This document shows positions 40,802-52,510 of a stretch of DNA of 64,000 nucleotides, piece by piece (the first letter of the stretch is position 1; every line of letters starts with the position of its first letter). Made by a program: the position numbers and the translations under genes. The stretch comes from Volvariella volvacea V23 (Eukaryota; Basidiomycota; Agaricomycetes; Agaricales; Pluteaceae): NCBI GenBank assembly GCA_000349905.1, contig KB722765.1:309699-373698 (forward strand), written 5' to 3'. The notes below the pieces were generated by a model. That model saw only the letters and a list, made by a program, of their open reading frames with translations, was not told the origin of the DNA and did not search any database.

Positions 40802-41864
40802 AAATGCCATACCCATTTGTCCATGATTGGCACCCAACATCCCTGCTTTCCCTATGAGCTTGAACGAGTAATTTTCGAGCAAGCCGCTCGCAGTTCCAAA
40901 GCAGTGGTGCTCCCTGTTTTGATGCGCGTCGCACAGCGTGTACGGGTCTGGTCAGTGGTTTCGAGCATTGCAATGCTTTGGCTCGCATGCTAATGCCATA
41001 TTTGCTATATCCAGGTTGCAACCCATTTTATACGAAACGATAGTCCTGCTGGGATACGACTGGCATAACCCTCCAGGCCCCTTTTCCCCTTACCCCACCG
41101 GCAATCAGACGCACTACGTCAAGCACCTTTACACTGATTCTGGCCAGATTCCAGTTCTCCTGGAACAAATTTTAATTTAAAAAGATAAAAACCGATCAGA
41201 TTATCGAACTTTCATCGAGCAATGCCCCAATCTTCAAAGTCTCGCGTTGTGGTGCGAGGTGCCGGACATACTCGGTCAATTGACACGGATGCTCACCGCA
41301 AAATATCGCCTCCAGGATCAGGTCTTTTCTATCTCAGTGCTCATCTTATAGAGCTATTCCCTGACAAAAGGATTGACTTCAAGCACGAGATTTTCAAGGA
41401 CCTGATACGCCTAGATGTCATAGATATCATTGAGGACATCATGTGGGAAAGGGAGAACAATCTCTGCTATCTGAAGAGGCTGAGGTATCTGTCGTTTGTG
41501 GAGTTCTATGATGGGGAGGTGATGGCTTGGCTGGCCCTTTTTCTTAACATTTTTGAAGGAGTGCAAGGGGCTGACGGCGCTTGGCGTTTGTGATGTCAGT
41601 AGGCCAGATGACCTGTTGGTATTGTTGGAAGATGGGTTAAAGGGATTCAAGGTGGTGCAGGAGACTGGGGACAAGATCCCTGGGTACCTCGTGCCGGAAT
41701 GCAGACTTGTCATCAATCCACGGGGAGGATCAGGCAATTGGGTGGGGGATTGGGTGAATGTTGTGGAAGGAAGAGAGAGCCTATGGACAGCAGCAGAAGA
41801 TATCGTGCTGGAGAGGAAAAGAACTATAGAAGTCGGAAGCTACAACTCACCGCCGCCGAAATGA
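40793..41864 (+). pseudogene. Short F-box-related family copy 3, with several frame breaks
   Basis: The start (YELERVIFEQAARSSK, VLMRVAQRVRVW) and the intron in the Trp codon (GTCAGT...ATCCAG) match the two intact copies, followed by LQPILYETIVLLGYD. Then the reading breaks three times. There is a stop TAA with a frame change near 41178. A one-base loss lies near 41288, between EQCPNLQSLALW and ISPPGSGLFYLSAHLIELF. An extra T lies in a T-run near 41552, before LKECKGLTALGVC. Each segment aligns to the intact copies. The remaining text ends at 41864. Three independent lesions make a sequencing artefact unlikely. Confidence 0.65.
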
Positions 41865-44782
41865 GTCGGGCGGGACCTTTTTAAGATTGATGAGGGTGCG
41901 CAGCGGGTACATTTTTACGATGAAAGTACCAAGTGTAAAAGCGTGTCGGACGACGAAAACACTAAATTAAGTGTCAGAGAGCTACGCTCTCAAGGTTTTA
42001 ATTACTATCCAATTGGAGCAGTAAACGCTCGTTTGACACCATAAACTGCAACAGGATATTCTCTCCACTACAGAACGGGTCATGCCTCTGGCGCATTAGA
42101 TACCGTGACTAGCTATACTACTACCCCAGTATGCTAATAACCAATATTAATTTCGTGCAAAGACACACCATAGCGACGTGGGGTATGAATCATACCAGCG
42201 AGCGGCGAACTAGAACTACATCTGGTACCGGGAACCTTGTGTAGCAAAAAACATTGAACCCCACAGTTTTAAGTTACCGTGTTGAAGGGTTCAATGTTGC
42301 TCTACTAATGGGATTGACATGGACATCGATCCCGGGACTATGCTGCATACACACCCTGCACGGTGTACAAAGCTGCTATCTTGGTACCCGAATTCCGAGC
42401 CCGTCTGTCAACATGTCAACGGCCACTAGGAGTGGTTTGAGTAAGCTTTTGCATGACCCCGAAATCGTTGACATTGACATTGGCCTTGTTGCGGTTAATA
42501 ATATGCACACGCTTCCTGATCATACTCCCAAAAGGGGTGAGAACCCTCTTGAGGCAATTACGCGCACAAAAAAAGTTCCTATTCTCAAGAAAACGCGAGG
42601 TCTCTGCACGGCCTCGAGGCAATGTCTAACTGTCTATCAACCCGCGAGGCTCTTGTCAAGTCCTTGGACACCTCGAGGCTTAAGTATCAAACAAGATAGG
42701 AGATAGGCGCACCAGATAAGATCAAAATACGTTTAGGCGGTATCAATGCTGGTGAACAAGATATCAACACCACCCAAACTGGGCAAAAGTACGCTCAAAG
42801 TTTGGTACTCGCCATCTGCTTGCCACGAGCCGACAAGACCGTTCCCGTGGAAGAGCAGTTTATGAGATAGGATCAAGTGCTAAATGTCAATGGCTCACCT
42901 TTCGCCTTTTCACGCATGTGAGATGAGATAAGATGTGATCACGATACAGTGGGAGCTTCTCATCAAGAAGACGATGGACACCGGCGACTTCACCTGCCAA
43001 CGTGCAGTCTTACAGCAATTGCCCCAACAGGTCAAAATCTGTGGGAACAAACCCGACACGAGTCGTGTGATGACGTGAAGTTGAGCGTACGGACATGGTG
43101 TGCCCACCAAGCCCGTCCGGGAGCGCTCAAAACCCTATCTGATATAGACGGAGTAGAAAACGTCCAAAGAACTATGTCAGCACGGCTCGGATGCGATAAT
43201 TCGTGCCTTTACCGCAAAAGGGGCGTACCCTCTTGGTTCTGGGGCCACGAGGAGCCTCGTGTACGAGACGGGTGGGATATAATGAATATAGTGCGGCCCT
43301 GCAAGCCTATCAGACGCAAGACGCCACGGGAGGGGGTTCAACCAGGAGTTTGATATCTCGTGGTTTCCATGAACATAACCTGAATGAAATCTCGAAGATC
43401 AGTGTGGGTATGCGATCGATGATCGCCGTGGGCCACGTTCAACTGCGCAGAACCTGTAGAAGCCGGAGATCAGGGGTACATATGGTTGGCGCTCTATATG
43501 CGCCACCGTTGTGGGTGATATTGGCGGTGGAGGATGTTGAACGTGGGGGCGACAGTAGTGGGGCATTTGCTTCCGGGCAGAGCGGAATCAAATTAGCTTA
43601 GCGGAAGCTAAGTCAGTAGTGGCGTCGGAAGCAAAATTGCAGTGCCGATAAGAACACAACAACCCACCAGCCTGCTCCATTTCTATGAAATAGTCGAGCG
43701 TTGATCAGACGCACTGCCTAGTGTAAGTGGATGGTCCAGGGTAAAGCGTCACAAGCTCGGCGAGTTGTCGCCTCTCAGTAGAGCGGAGATCGTGAAACAC
43801 AGTTTCCCGAGTGACACTCCAGAAAGAGACCATCCCATCATGCTGGGTTTTGACTGTCATGGGAAAACTAATAATTCAAATCTGCTCATAGCAATACATT
43901 GGATTGAACCATGGAGTAAGGAAGCAAGGAGCCATGGTGGCATCTTCGGTTTCCCACCAAGTAAAGTCGTCCAGGGACAACACCCTTGGTGTTCGTCACG
44001 ACCCATTGGAGAAAGGAGTAAGCGATGACGAAAGGGGATGATGACACATGCCGCACTGAAGGCGGCTTCCCAGGGTTCATGCACCCACACCAGCTAAATG
44101 CTGATACAGCAATGACGAGGAAGCTGCCTAATAACACCTTCACTCACAGCCAATGATTAGTAACCAAGTCCGTGTAGGCAATGATAGCTGCTTATAGATG
44201 TCGGTCAGTCCTGCCGCTCTTGGATAGATGGGAGGTAGGCGCGTACCAACTATAGAATGAGATACCTGATCAGGTAACTGCGATGGGTTCTCCACCGAAT
44301 TCAAAAGTTCTGGAACATTTGAGGGTTGGCTACAAGATGAATGGTGATCTGATGGAACTGTTAATGATTGGGTTCATTTGAGCCCGGGCAGTGTGAATCT
44401 TGGTCAGTTACCGAGCATCACGATAGTACATTGATTAGTAGTTATGCTGGCGAGTTACTGGAAATGGGGTTCTGGAAGCTTGGAGGTTGAGCTGGCGGGG
44501 AGTTCGGAGGAGATGACTGCGGTTGACAGCTTTTGATGGTGGGTGGGACGGCGCTCGACGTGGCACGAGGCTCCCCTCAACCCTGGGGCCTCTGCCGGGG
44601 ATGGCGGCGGGACAACAGCAGCAGCAATGGGCGTGGTGGACGAGACAGGTGACTATATGCGCACTAATTGAGCACAAAAGACAGCTATATGCGCATTGGT
44701 ACGGCAGCAGAAGATGGACGGGCAGGCAGATAAAGGACCAAAGCAGATCCAGATCGATTTGTTGTGCCATATTTGGCCTCGG
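41865..44782. other. About 2.9 kb without a supported gene
   Basis: I see no domain, no chain of in-phase exons and no repeat family here. Open frames of 100-150 codons (for example 42254-42706) have no family signature. Two short copies of CTATATGCGCA lie near 44652 and 44691, upstream of the RING gene. This may be eroded sequence of former accessory genes or transposons. Confidence 0.4.
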
Positions 44783-44790
44783 CTATATAG
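44783..44790 (+). promoter_or_regulatory. TATA box of the second RING gene
   Basis: CTATATAG lies about 135 bp upstream of ATG 44925, followed by a strong pyrimidine tract (44860-44910) directly before the start codon, a common fungal promoter layout. Confidence 0.5.
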
Positions 44791-44924
44791 GCAGCGTGCC
44801 AAATTGGGAATTACGTCGATTGTTATTTATCCATCACTTTCCACCTTCAACTCAATTTTTTTCTCCCTTCCCTTCCCTTGTCCCCCGCCCGCCCCGCCCC
44901 TCGGGTGCCCGCCTCGCTGGTGCA

Positions 44925-46466
44925 ATGCTCACCCTCAGTCCCGGCTCAGTCTGCGATGTGTGTGCGGAAGAGTATGGCCCACAAAGCCTTCCGCACTCCA
45001 TTCCTTGCGGTGAGTCGGGAGTTGTCCTTGCTCGGTGGCTTTCGTCGGTTTCTCATCGGTTCTTGTTGTACTTTGTCTATAGGTCATGTTCTATGCGCAA
45101 GCTGCTGCAATGCCATTGTTGAAAAGACTCCTTCTCGTCTGTCGCCCGTTTGTCCGTTCTGTCGCGTGCCGTTCTCCAACGATTCCATCCGTTTGATTCG
45201 CATCGACTTTGGTACAAGTGGTTGGAGTACACCACGACGCCTACCTCCTGGTCACGATGCCAGCCAGCCTTTTCTGCCGAGTGACTTGCTTGCAAGAAAG
45301 ACAGAACGATTACTCTCATCTTTGGGCGATTCTAGGGCACGCTCCGAAGTCCGTCGAATGGAGCAAAGAGTGGCAAAGGTTGCCGCAAAAAAATCCTCCG
45401 TTGAGGAAGTTACCCGTCTCTTGAAGGACTTGGAGGACTGGGTTGCATCGGACGTCAGCCAGGATGAGCAGGTGAGTATTATTCCGTTCGTGTCTTCGCA
45501 TTCACAACCTCATGGATGCCATTCGTAAAGTCAACATCAATACACCTAAGTGCCGCACTTCTACGTGCTATTCTCTCTAATCATGTCGCTTCCTCGGAAG
45601 CAAGCGCCAAATCCAAGGCAACAGAAGCTCAACTCCTTAAAAAAGTGAACGAGTTAGAGGTCACCAATGAGAAACTGGAGTCGGAGTTACGCCGGTGCGT
45701 CTTCTTTTGTTATGACTCAATATGCCACATTCTGACTCGCAGATATTGTCACTTGCCGTATTACAGCCATGTAAGTTATTAGTGACCACATTTGACGCGC
45801 TAAAATTGACCACTTCCTCAGAAAAACCAATTTACCCAGAAAACTCAAGAATGCAACCAGCTCCGTGCCGAGGTTAGCTGGTACAAGGCGCATAACCCTT
45901 CTGTGCCACCCCCTCCTGCCGACTCACAACCTGTATCAGCGCCCGTGTCACCAAGTTCACCTCCACCGCAGCTTCAATTCAGCTCAGCCAGCGCTCCGCA
46001 GTCGCCAATTTCACGATTCAATTCAGTTCACATGAGATCGCTCTCGGCGTCAACATCTCAACGACCCACAACACCTTCACCTTCACCGTTACGATCGCAT
46101 ACACCCACTCCAGTAATACGCCCTTATACTCCAGGCACTCTATCATCAGCTTCTGCCGCCGCAGCGCGATCTCATACACCAGCCCCAGTTACCCGTCTCA
46201 CAACGCCAGCACCACCTACCCCTACGCCTCTGAGGATCCAAACTCCAGCGCCACCCATCCCACCGAAGCCACGAAGACTTTCGCACCCATCTCCACCGCC
46301 GCAAATGATGCGTTCGACATCAGAAGAAAAGCAGGAAACCCATCAGCGATGGCTTCCTGCACAACTACAGCAAATGAACACGGATGATTACAAATCATCC
46401 GCAAAATCGATCCTAAGACCTCCATCGCGTGCCCCATCACGGGTTGCGTATGTATCACGACAGTGA
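44925..46466 (+). CDS. RING-finger protein with coiled coil and Ser/Pro-rich tail
   Basis: ATG 44925 begins MLTLSPGSVCDVCAEEYGPQ. The RING reads CDVCAEEYGPQSLPHSIPCG, then across a 73-nt intron in the Gly codon HVLCASCC and CPFCRVPF. Coiled-coil text follows (RSEVRRMEQRVAKVAAKKSS, EEVTRLLKDLEDWV, then AQLLKKVNELEVTNEKLESE). Introns follow DEQ near 45472, ELRR near 45696 and YYSH near 45770. The last exon is Ser/Pro/Thr-rich with repeated RSHTP and TPAP motifs and ends RVAYVSRQ. The order RING, coiled coil, disordered tail is the same as in the protein at 28669-32988, and the RING sequences resemble each other, so the two are probably distant paralogues. An E3 ligase role is inferred. Confidence 0.75.
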
Positions 46467-48004
46467 TCGCCTTAGCGCAGGGAGCGAGTGGGACACCAGG
46501 TCTCCACTTTCCGCTGCCTGGGTTATAGACCTACTGGGGGTTTTCTAGCCCCGTAGTCCTTCCCGGCCTTTGACAGCATTGCACAGACATTTACTCTTTT
46601 TGACCATCTCTCTGTTGGGCGCTTTGTTGATTTATGGACTTTCATCCATCTATCGCACTCGGCGTAACTTATCTGCTGTTTGTTTTGGGCTTTATTCTTG
46701 GTTCTCTGAATCTTTTCTGTCCTGTTTTGTTGTGTTCCCTCTGATGGTTATCTGTCTGATCTTGGACCCCGTTGATACCGCATTGGTCGGTTAGGGTGAC
46801 ATCGCATCGTGTCGCTTCATTTTTTCCCGATTTAATTTTCGCCTCGCGTCTTTATATCGACGCCTCCTGCCTGCTTATCTCGTCGNNNNNNNNNNNNNNN
46901 NNNNNNNNNNNNNNNNNNNNNNNNNNNNNNNNNNNNNNNNNNNNNNNNNNNNNNNNNNNNNNNNNNNNNNNNNNNNNNNNNNNNNCGTCCCTCGATCTCT
47001 CTTCGTCTACTTATCTTGCTCTCGCTTGTGATACCTATACCTACCGCTTTGCCGATCTCTAACACTCTTCTTTTCTTACTCTGCCACTGTCCCACGTTTT
47101 CTGTCCTTTCAACTTGTATCATTTTTGCAGCTTATCTTATTGAGAGATCTATCTGTATCTCTCTTTCTTTTTCGTCTACCTGCCCGTCGTGTTTTGCTTT
47201 TGGTCTCTCTTCTCGCACATACTCTCCCATCTACCCTCCTGCCAACCCCATACCCTTATCTGCATGTCGCTGCATTTCTCTCGTTGCTCCACCTTTCTCA
47301 CCATCGCTCCCATCATACTCCTTTCTTCGCTGTCGCCTTTAACACCCCTTATTCGTGCCTTACATCTCTGCCCCTATATCCTCCTCATCCCATGTACTTC
47401 CCCGATATCCGTCACACGACCCTTTCCCGTCATCCATTCTCCTCTACTCGCCTTCCATTCAGCCTCGCACTTCCACTCCACACCTCCATGCCACATTCAC
47501 CCTGCGTATGCATTTTCCCTGCCCGTCTCCATTCCCCAGTACACATCGCATATCGTACATCTACACCCATCTTATATTTGTGTTGCATTCCGCATTGCAT
47601 ATATAGACTACCTAGTAATTCTGTTACTTTGTTCGCTGTAAACCGCAGCTACGACGGTGTTGGGTTTGATGAATGGGGTTTTATCCCACCCCTTTGTCAA
47701 CCAGTTTATTTGTTATTCCCCGTTGGCCATTTCTGGTCATGAGCTCCTGGTGTTTGTTGTATCCATATGGTACATCGGACTCCGTGGTTTCTTCCCTTTA
47801 TTCGATCTACGTGTGTTTGCTTGATGTGTGAGCCCTTGAATTATATGTGTTTACATTCCAAGATTCTCTAGCACTGAATGCCTAGAGGCAACATGTAGGT
47901 AAGATATTGAATTGGTACTAGCGATAACTTCATAAAGTGCAGGCTGATGTTCAGTGCCTGCGGTATCTTGTAAGCACTACTCCTTTATGATCCCGCTACT
48001 ATAG
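46467..48004. other. Pyrimidine-rich non-coding stretch with an assembly gap
   Basis: The left part is probably the 3' untranslated region of the RING gene. From 46985 to about 47740 the plus strand is strongly C/T-rich, which creates long but meaningless open frames. No supported gene. Confidence 0.5.
46886..46985. other. Assembly gap of exactly 100 N
   Basis: One hundred consecutive N. This is the usual placeholder for a gap of unknown size, so sequence is missing here, probably low-complexity C/T-rich DNA. Confidence 0.98.
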
Positions 48005-49753
48005 CTAATAATAGGTAGCTTTAAGCTTTAAGTACTCCACGACTTCGGCCAACTTTACCACGTCTCCCGCCACATAATCAAATGAACTTAGATCTAAAAC
48101 TCTTATTTTTCTGTCCCGCTTCCTCAACGCAGTGTAAAGCGAGGATGTAAAATCTTCATTCATGATATTACTCCAGTCCATTGCGGATGTGCTCTCAACT
48201 TGTATCCGGATTGTGTGAAGCAATGGGCAGTATGTAGGGACCTTGTCGTTGGGACTTTCTAAAGCATTGACTCCATTTTGTGGGGTATTGTCCCCACTGT
48301 TAAGTGGTGAAAGTCCCTCAAGGAATTGTGCCGAGGTGGTTTTCACGCTGAGTACTTCCAGTCTATCCATCCCACCAAGATATTCTTAATCCAGATCCAC
48401 ACCATCGCTTCCATCAAAACGAGGAACACGGTGGCTCCAGCTCAGGTAGACGACATGCCGCTGGTTAAGAAAGGAGAGGAGAGACTGAATTGCGAGGGCG
48501 GCGAAGCGATTCGTCTCGGAAGGAAGCCAGTCACTTGTGAGATTGATATAGAAAGCAGAGTTGATTTTTGACAGGTCATGAAAGCACCCGTACTCATCGG
48601 CATAGTGGGGCCTTTCCTGGCAGAGAGTGGCGCAAATGGATTCCTGGGCTACGCGTAAGTGGTGGAATGGTACTTGAGAGAGTATGGAGGTCCCATTTGC
48701 GAGGATGTTGGTTTTGACTGAATGTTGTAGGCGACGCAATTCTGATTCGGTCCCTCCAACGCCCGAGAGCGACAAGAAAGATATGGCAGGAAGGGATAGG
48801 CATTCTATTAATGAAGCAACCCAACTTGTGCTGCCGTACAAGGAGAGATTTGTAAGCGCTGGAAGCTGAACGGCAGCGTTACTGGTGATAACTTGTGGAG
48901 AGAGACGTGGATCCCAGTATTGTACGATGGCTAAGGATTCTAGACGTGAAAATGGGGATAAGATGCGGGGATCGATTTGACAGTATGGAGGGGGATATCG
49001 AATTACAAGCTGTTGGAGTCGTGTACATGAGCGGACTAGCTGCCACTCTGGCATGCAGTACTCGAAGTACAGCGTCTGCAAATTTGGAACGTTATTGGCG
49101 AATATTGGTAAATCGAGGCAGCTTCTCTTTGGGGTGGCCTCGCTTTGGTTAGTGCCATTTCCGGTCAGGTCGTCCTCGCCCCAATGAGGCATATCGTATT
49201 GAAGAGTCAGCGAGTGAAGAGCGAACGATGGTGCGTTGGTATAACGCTGCAGGTTCGAGATGAGGAAATTTTGATTTCCAACGAGCGCCAAGGAAGCAAG
49301 GGTCTCGTTCCATGGTTGGAAAAAGACATCAGGACGCACAGCGCTAGGCCATGTTTCGGACGCCTTCCACACCAAATGGATTGGAGCGCTTCGAGAGCGC
49401 CGCTTGCACTCAAGGACCCACCGTGTATGCCTTTCATTTCTTTTGTCATTGTTCGGGTATGACTTCCACGGGAATTTTTCGTAATGTGCGAACCTATTCC
49501 AAAGGAGGGGGCAACCTAAAGACACCGACCTCCAGTACTTGCAGATATGGGATACCTGCTCCAGATATTGTTTCTGATCCCAAGAGACTGATGACGCGAG
49601 AGTGAGGAAGATTTCTGTTAATACATCTGAGGGAAGTGAAATCATGTGGTCCATTGCTCTGATGGTGAGGGTGAGAGATGCAAACAAACACGGACAATTT
49701 CTGAGGTTCGTAGTTTCGTGGACTCCATCCACAAACATTGTCCTCTCCAACAT
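48005..49753 (-). pseudogene. F-box/LRR family copy E, one in-frame stop
   Basis: From ATG 49753 the F-box reads MISLPSDVLTEIFLTLASSV ... EQVSHICKYWRSVSLGCPL. The LRR body (VPNLQTLYFEYCMPEWQLV, LPALTNLSLYGSTSW, HVVYLSWSHRVPRFDGSDG) stays open for 455 codons to a TAA at 48386-48388. The same frame then continues open for another 127 codons with family text (MDRLEVLSVKTTSAQFLEGL, YCPLLHTIRIQV, VLDLSSFDYVAG) to the stop at 48005. The TAA sits where relatives have Glu or Thr after LD. A single base change from GAA would explain it. No intron covers the stop. Confidence 0.7.
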
Positions 49754-50583
49754 CTCTGAAATTGACCTTGTTCCTCTCCTTAAAACCCTGGCTATGTTCC
49801 CGTGAGTTTTCTGTCCAAAATGGCTGCTCCACTACTGACCTAAGGCTACTTAAGTCACCTCTACAGTATGATTTCGATCACCGGGCTGGACGTTTTTTGT
49901 ACCTCTATGAGAATAATAGTACCCATGGTCCGGATTCCCCGTATCCACCTGCATCGCTCAACGCTATAAACGCCCGTTTGCCAATGACTATACTAAGAGC
50001 GCGCCTTCTTGGTGTCTGGGCTCACCCTTTACTGAATCTATACGTTATATCTAAGTCTCACGTAAATTGGCCAGATTGAGCAACGGAGTAGAGAAGGTGC
50101 TGCCGGTCCAATTCAGCACTGTCGGAATAGATCGAGTGAGATTTTACCTCATTCCTCTAACCCCTTTTCCCATCGACTCACATTGGAACCGCTGCATTGG
50201 TATACAATCAAATCTGTACCGGGAGTTCTACAATCCCCAGCAAAGCTCCTGATATGTTTAAGCGGGCTACAATTAGGGGCTCAGCTTTACTAAGTAATCG
50301 ACCCTTCCATACTGAATTGTCTACAGAATTGATCGATTACCTATTCAAAATAGCAACTTCGCCGCTCGATTCAAACTTTATCGAAGCAATTCGCCAGCGC
50401 GTTTCATAGGCTATTGCGGTGGGTTGCCCAGTGACATTCTTGTGCCTGTGCGCATGCCTACGCTCCAGGTACGAGCGCCGAACAATTTAGAGTTCTCGTT
50501 CAAATGGAGGGTGTGGGGAGCCGACTAGTTTCCAAATCCCCTCTCTTTTCTTCATCCCACTCGCTGCCATTACTAGGTGAACC
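49754..50583. other. Intergenic with one weak F-box-like open frame
   Basis: A short plus frame at 50254-50409 reads ELSTELIDYLFKIATSPLDS, loosely like an F-box helix and in the position where short-family genes sit beside long F-box genes elsewhere in this window. The frame ends after 51 codons. A relic is possible but unproven. Confidence 0.2.
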
Positions 50584-52208
50584 ATGAGCCAGGAGGACGC
50601 TGACCTCACGTGAGTAGAATGAATCCTCGGAGTTGTTGGTCTATGCTGAGGGCGATTAATTAACTGGTCTCATTAGTGCAGGAGGATTGGTTCGTATCTT
50701 CTCAATGTTGGCCCATGGAAACGTGTCACGGTTGATCTTGTGTATAGCTATTGGCGACCGCATTCAGCTGGGGTCTGTATGGCTGCATAATTGTGCAATT
50801 TTGTAAGTGGGTGGGCCTTCAAGCTTCAATCCACACAGCCTCTCGTGCTGACCCATGATCTGTACTGCTCGCATAAGACATCTATTATACCTCTCTCGGT
50901 ACAAACAAAACCTCACCTAAAGATCCTATGTGGCTTCGGAGCATCGGTATACTTAGTACTTAGATATTATCTGCACCTCCACTCACGCAAAAGCTTGCAG
51001 TTGGCATTCTCTGCATACTTGAAACTGGGTTTACCATGGCCATGACTCATAGTGTATGGGTGCGCGTTGTAAATTGGTACACGGTCAGCGCGCTCCAATA
51101 TGGCCCTGGGCCTTGGACCTCCGCTTTGTGTCCTGTATTCTCCAGTTTAGGTATGCCAGTATTATTCTTTTGGTCGAGTCTTCGTGAACTAGCCATTCTA
51201 ATTGTGCGGTCCTGAAGTGGCAAGTATTGTTCAGATTTTTCTTGCACGGTAAGTTCTCCTACGTAGGATGCTAGTGATGATGTCCTTAATAATGCATTAG
51301 AAGAATACGGAATCTCTCCGGGGTACCGCGGGACTTGAAGAGCAACATTGTTGTCCTGATTATCATCTTGGTACTGAGCAGAATGCAAACAGGTCGTAAT
51401 CAGTAGCTTATTTTTCTAAATCATAGCTCGCTTTAGCCGAAGAATTTTCAGCACTTTGTTCTACAGCCAAGGTTTGTTTTCTATAACCCGAGTACCCCAC
51501 CAATATCGAGCCTTCTCACATGTGCTATGAAGATCTTTCAGGGCTACCTAGATCCGCAGAGAGAAGTGGACATCTCTGGTTCCACCACAGTAATTATTAG
51601 TTCCTACGTTCCTTTATTGACGAATACAAGGCTGACGCTGAGGAATAGGCATATCTCGTGCTTGCGTTAGTCTGCGACATGATTATCGCATCCACTATGG
51701 TGACTCTGGTGCGTTCCGCTACATTGTCGCTTCACAAGTGTGCACACTAGTAATGACACCTAACCACTGATAACTATAGCTTTTGCGTGCCAAAACTACG
51801 ATTACTGGTGCACTTAGTAGCATAATGAGGGGACTTATCTTCAAGAGCTTTAACACTGGCGTTGTGATCACTGTAGCCGCGTCTCTGGCGTTGTTCCTCT
51901 CTCTCCATAACTCGTCTACGCGTCTTTATATGATTTTGTAAGCCTCTTTCTCAAGCCCATTTAATAGCATACTCATTGCAGGACTATTCCTTTTGCCTCG
52001 ACAGAATGTTCTCCCTCAGTAGATTGTGGGTCTTTGATTGCTCAGGATTTTTACCCATTACTCAGTACTAACATGTAATTATAACGCTTTTCTGGTTTAT
52101 TGGTACTGCCATAGATATACAATGACTTTGTTAGCATCTCTCAACAGTCGAGAGTGCTCATCTGTGGGTAGGGCGAGGAAGGGAGGCAATCCTACTATTG
52201 TCATTTGA
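50584..52208 (+). CDS. DUF6534-type fungal seven-helix membrane protein
   Basis: Many short exons join in phase. MSQEDADLT is followed by a 13-nt exon giving AGGL, then LLATAFSWGLYGCIIVQFY, IYYTSLGTNKTSPKDPMWLR, SIVGILCILETGFTMAMTHS, WYTVSALQYGPGPWTSALC, LVASIVQIFLARRIRNLSG, SNIVVLIIILVL, MKIFQGYLDPQREVDISGS, AYLVLALVCDMIIASTMVTL, IFKSFNTGVVITVAASLALF, RLYMILTIPF and finally IYTMTLLASLNSRE, the hallmark end of this family. The stop is at 52206-52208. Seven hydrophobic segments fit a receptor-like topology; the function of the family is unknown. The exon between LVL and MKIF is not fully resolved, so a break there cannot be excluded. Confidence 0.65.
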
Positions 52209-52510
52209 TATACTATGGCGTTCTTCCTATTTCTACCTATGATGTACGTTCCCCAGTTAATTTCTTATCTCTTTTTATATTAGCGCGACTAGGCTTTTTT
52301 GATTACCAAATTAATGATAAACAAGGAAACTATGATTTGTCCTGTTCAACTGATTGGGGCGCATCGACAGAATGATCCACAATCGTGCATGACATCCGGA
52401 ATAATTAATACTAACATAAATTAGGGGATCCACCTAATTTCCGAGCTGCAATGATACTTGACCGCCGAGTGGGCATACACACATGGACATAAGCGGAGTG
52501 CATACTATAA

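Noticed and set aside
42254..42706. 150-codon open frame in the gene-poor 42-kb region
   Set aside because: No family text, no signal peptide, no supporting promoter or splice structure; overlapping frames are of similar length.
44435..44770. Cys-rich minus-strand frame
   Set aside because: The Cys run comes from a GCAGCAGCAG-type repeat; the frame overlaps the promoter of the RING gene and has no family signature.
47125..47742. Long open frame of about 205 codons on the plus strand
   Set aside because: The region is C/T-rich, which removes stop codons. The translation is Leu/Pro/Ser/His text without domain or periodicity, and overlapping frames are open too.
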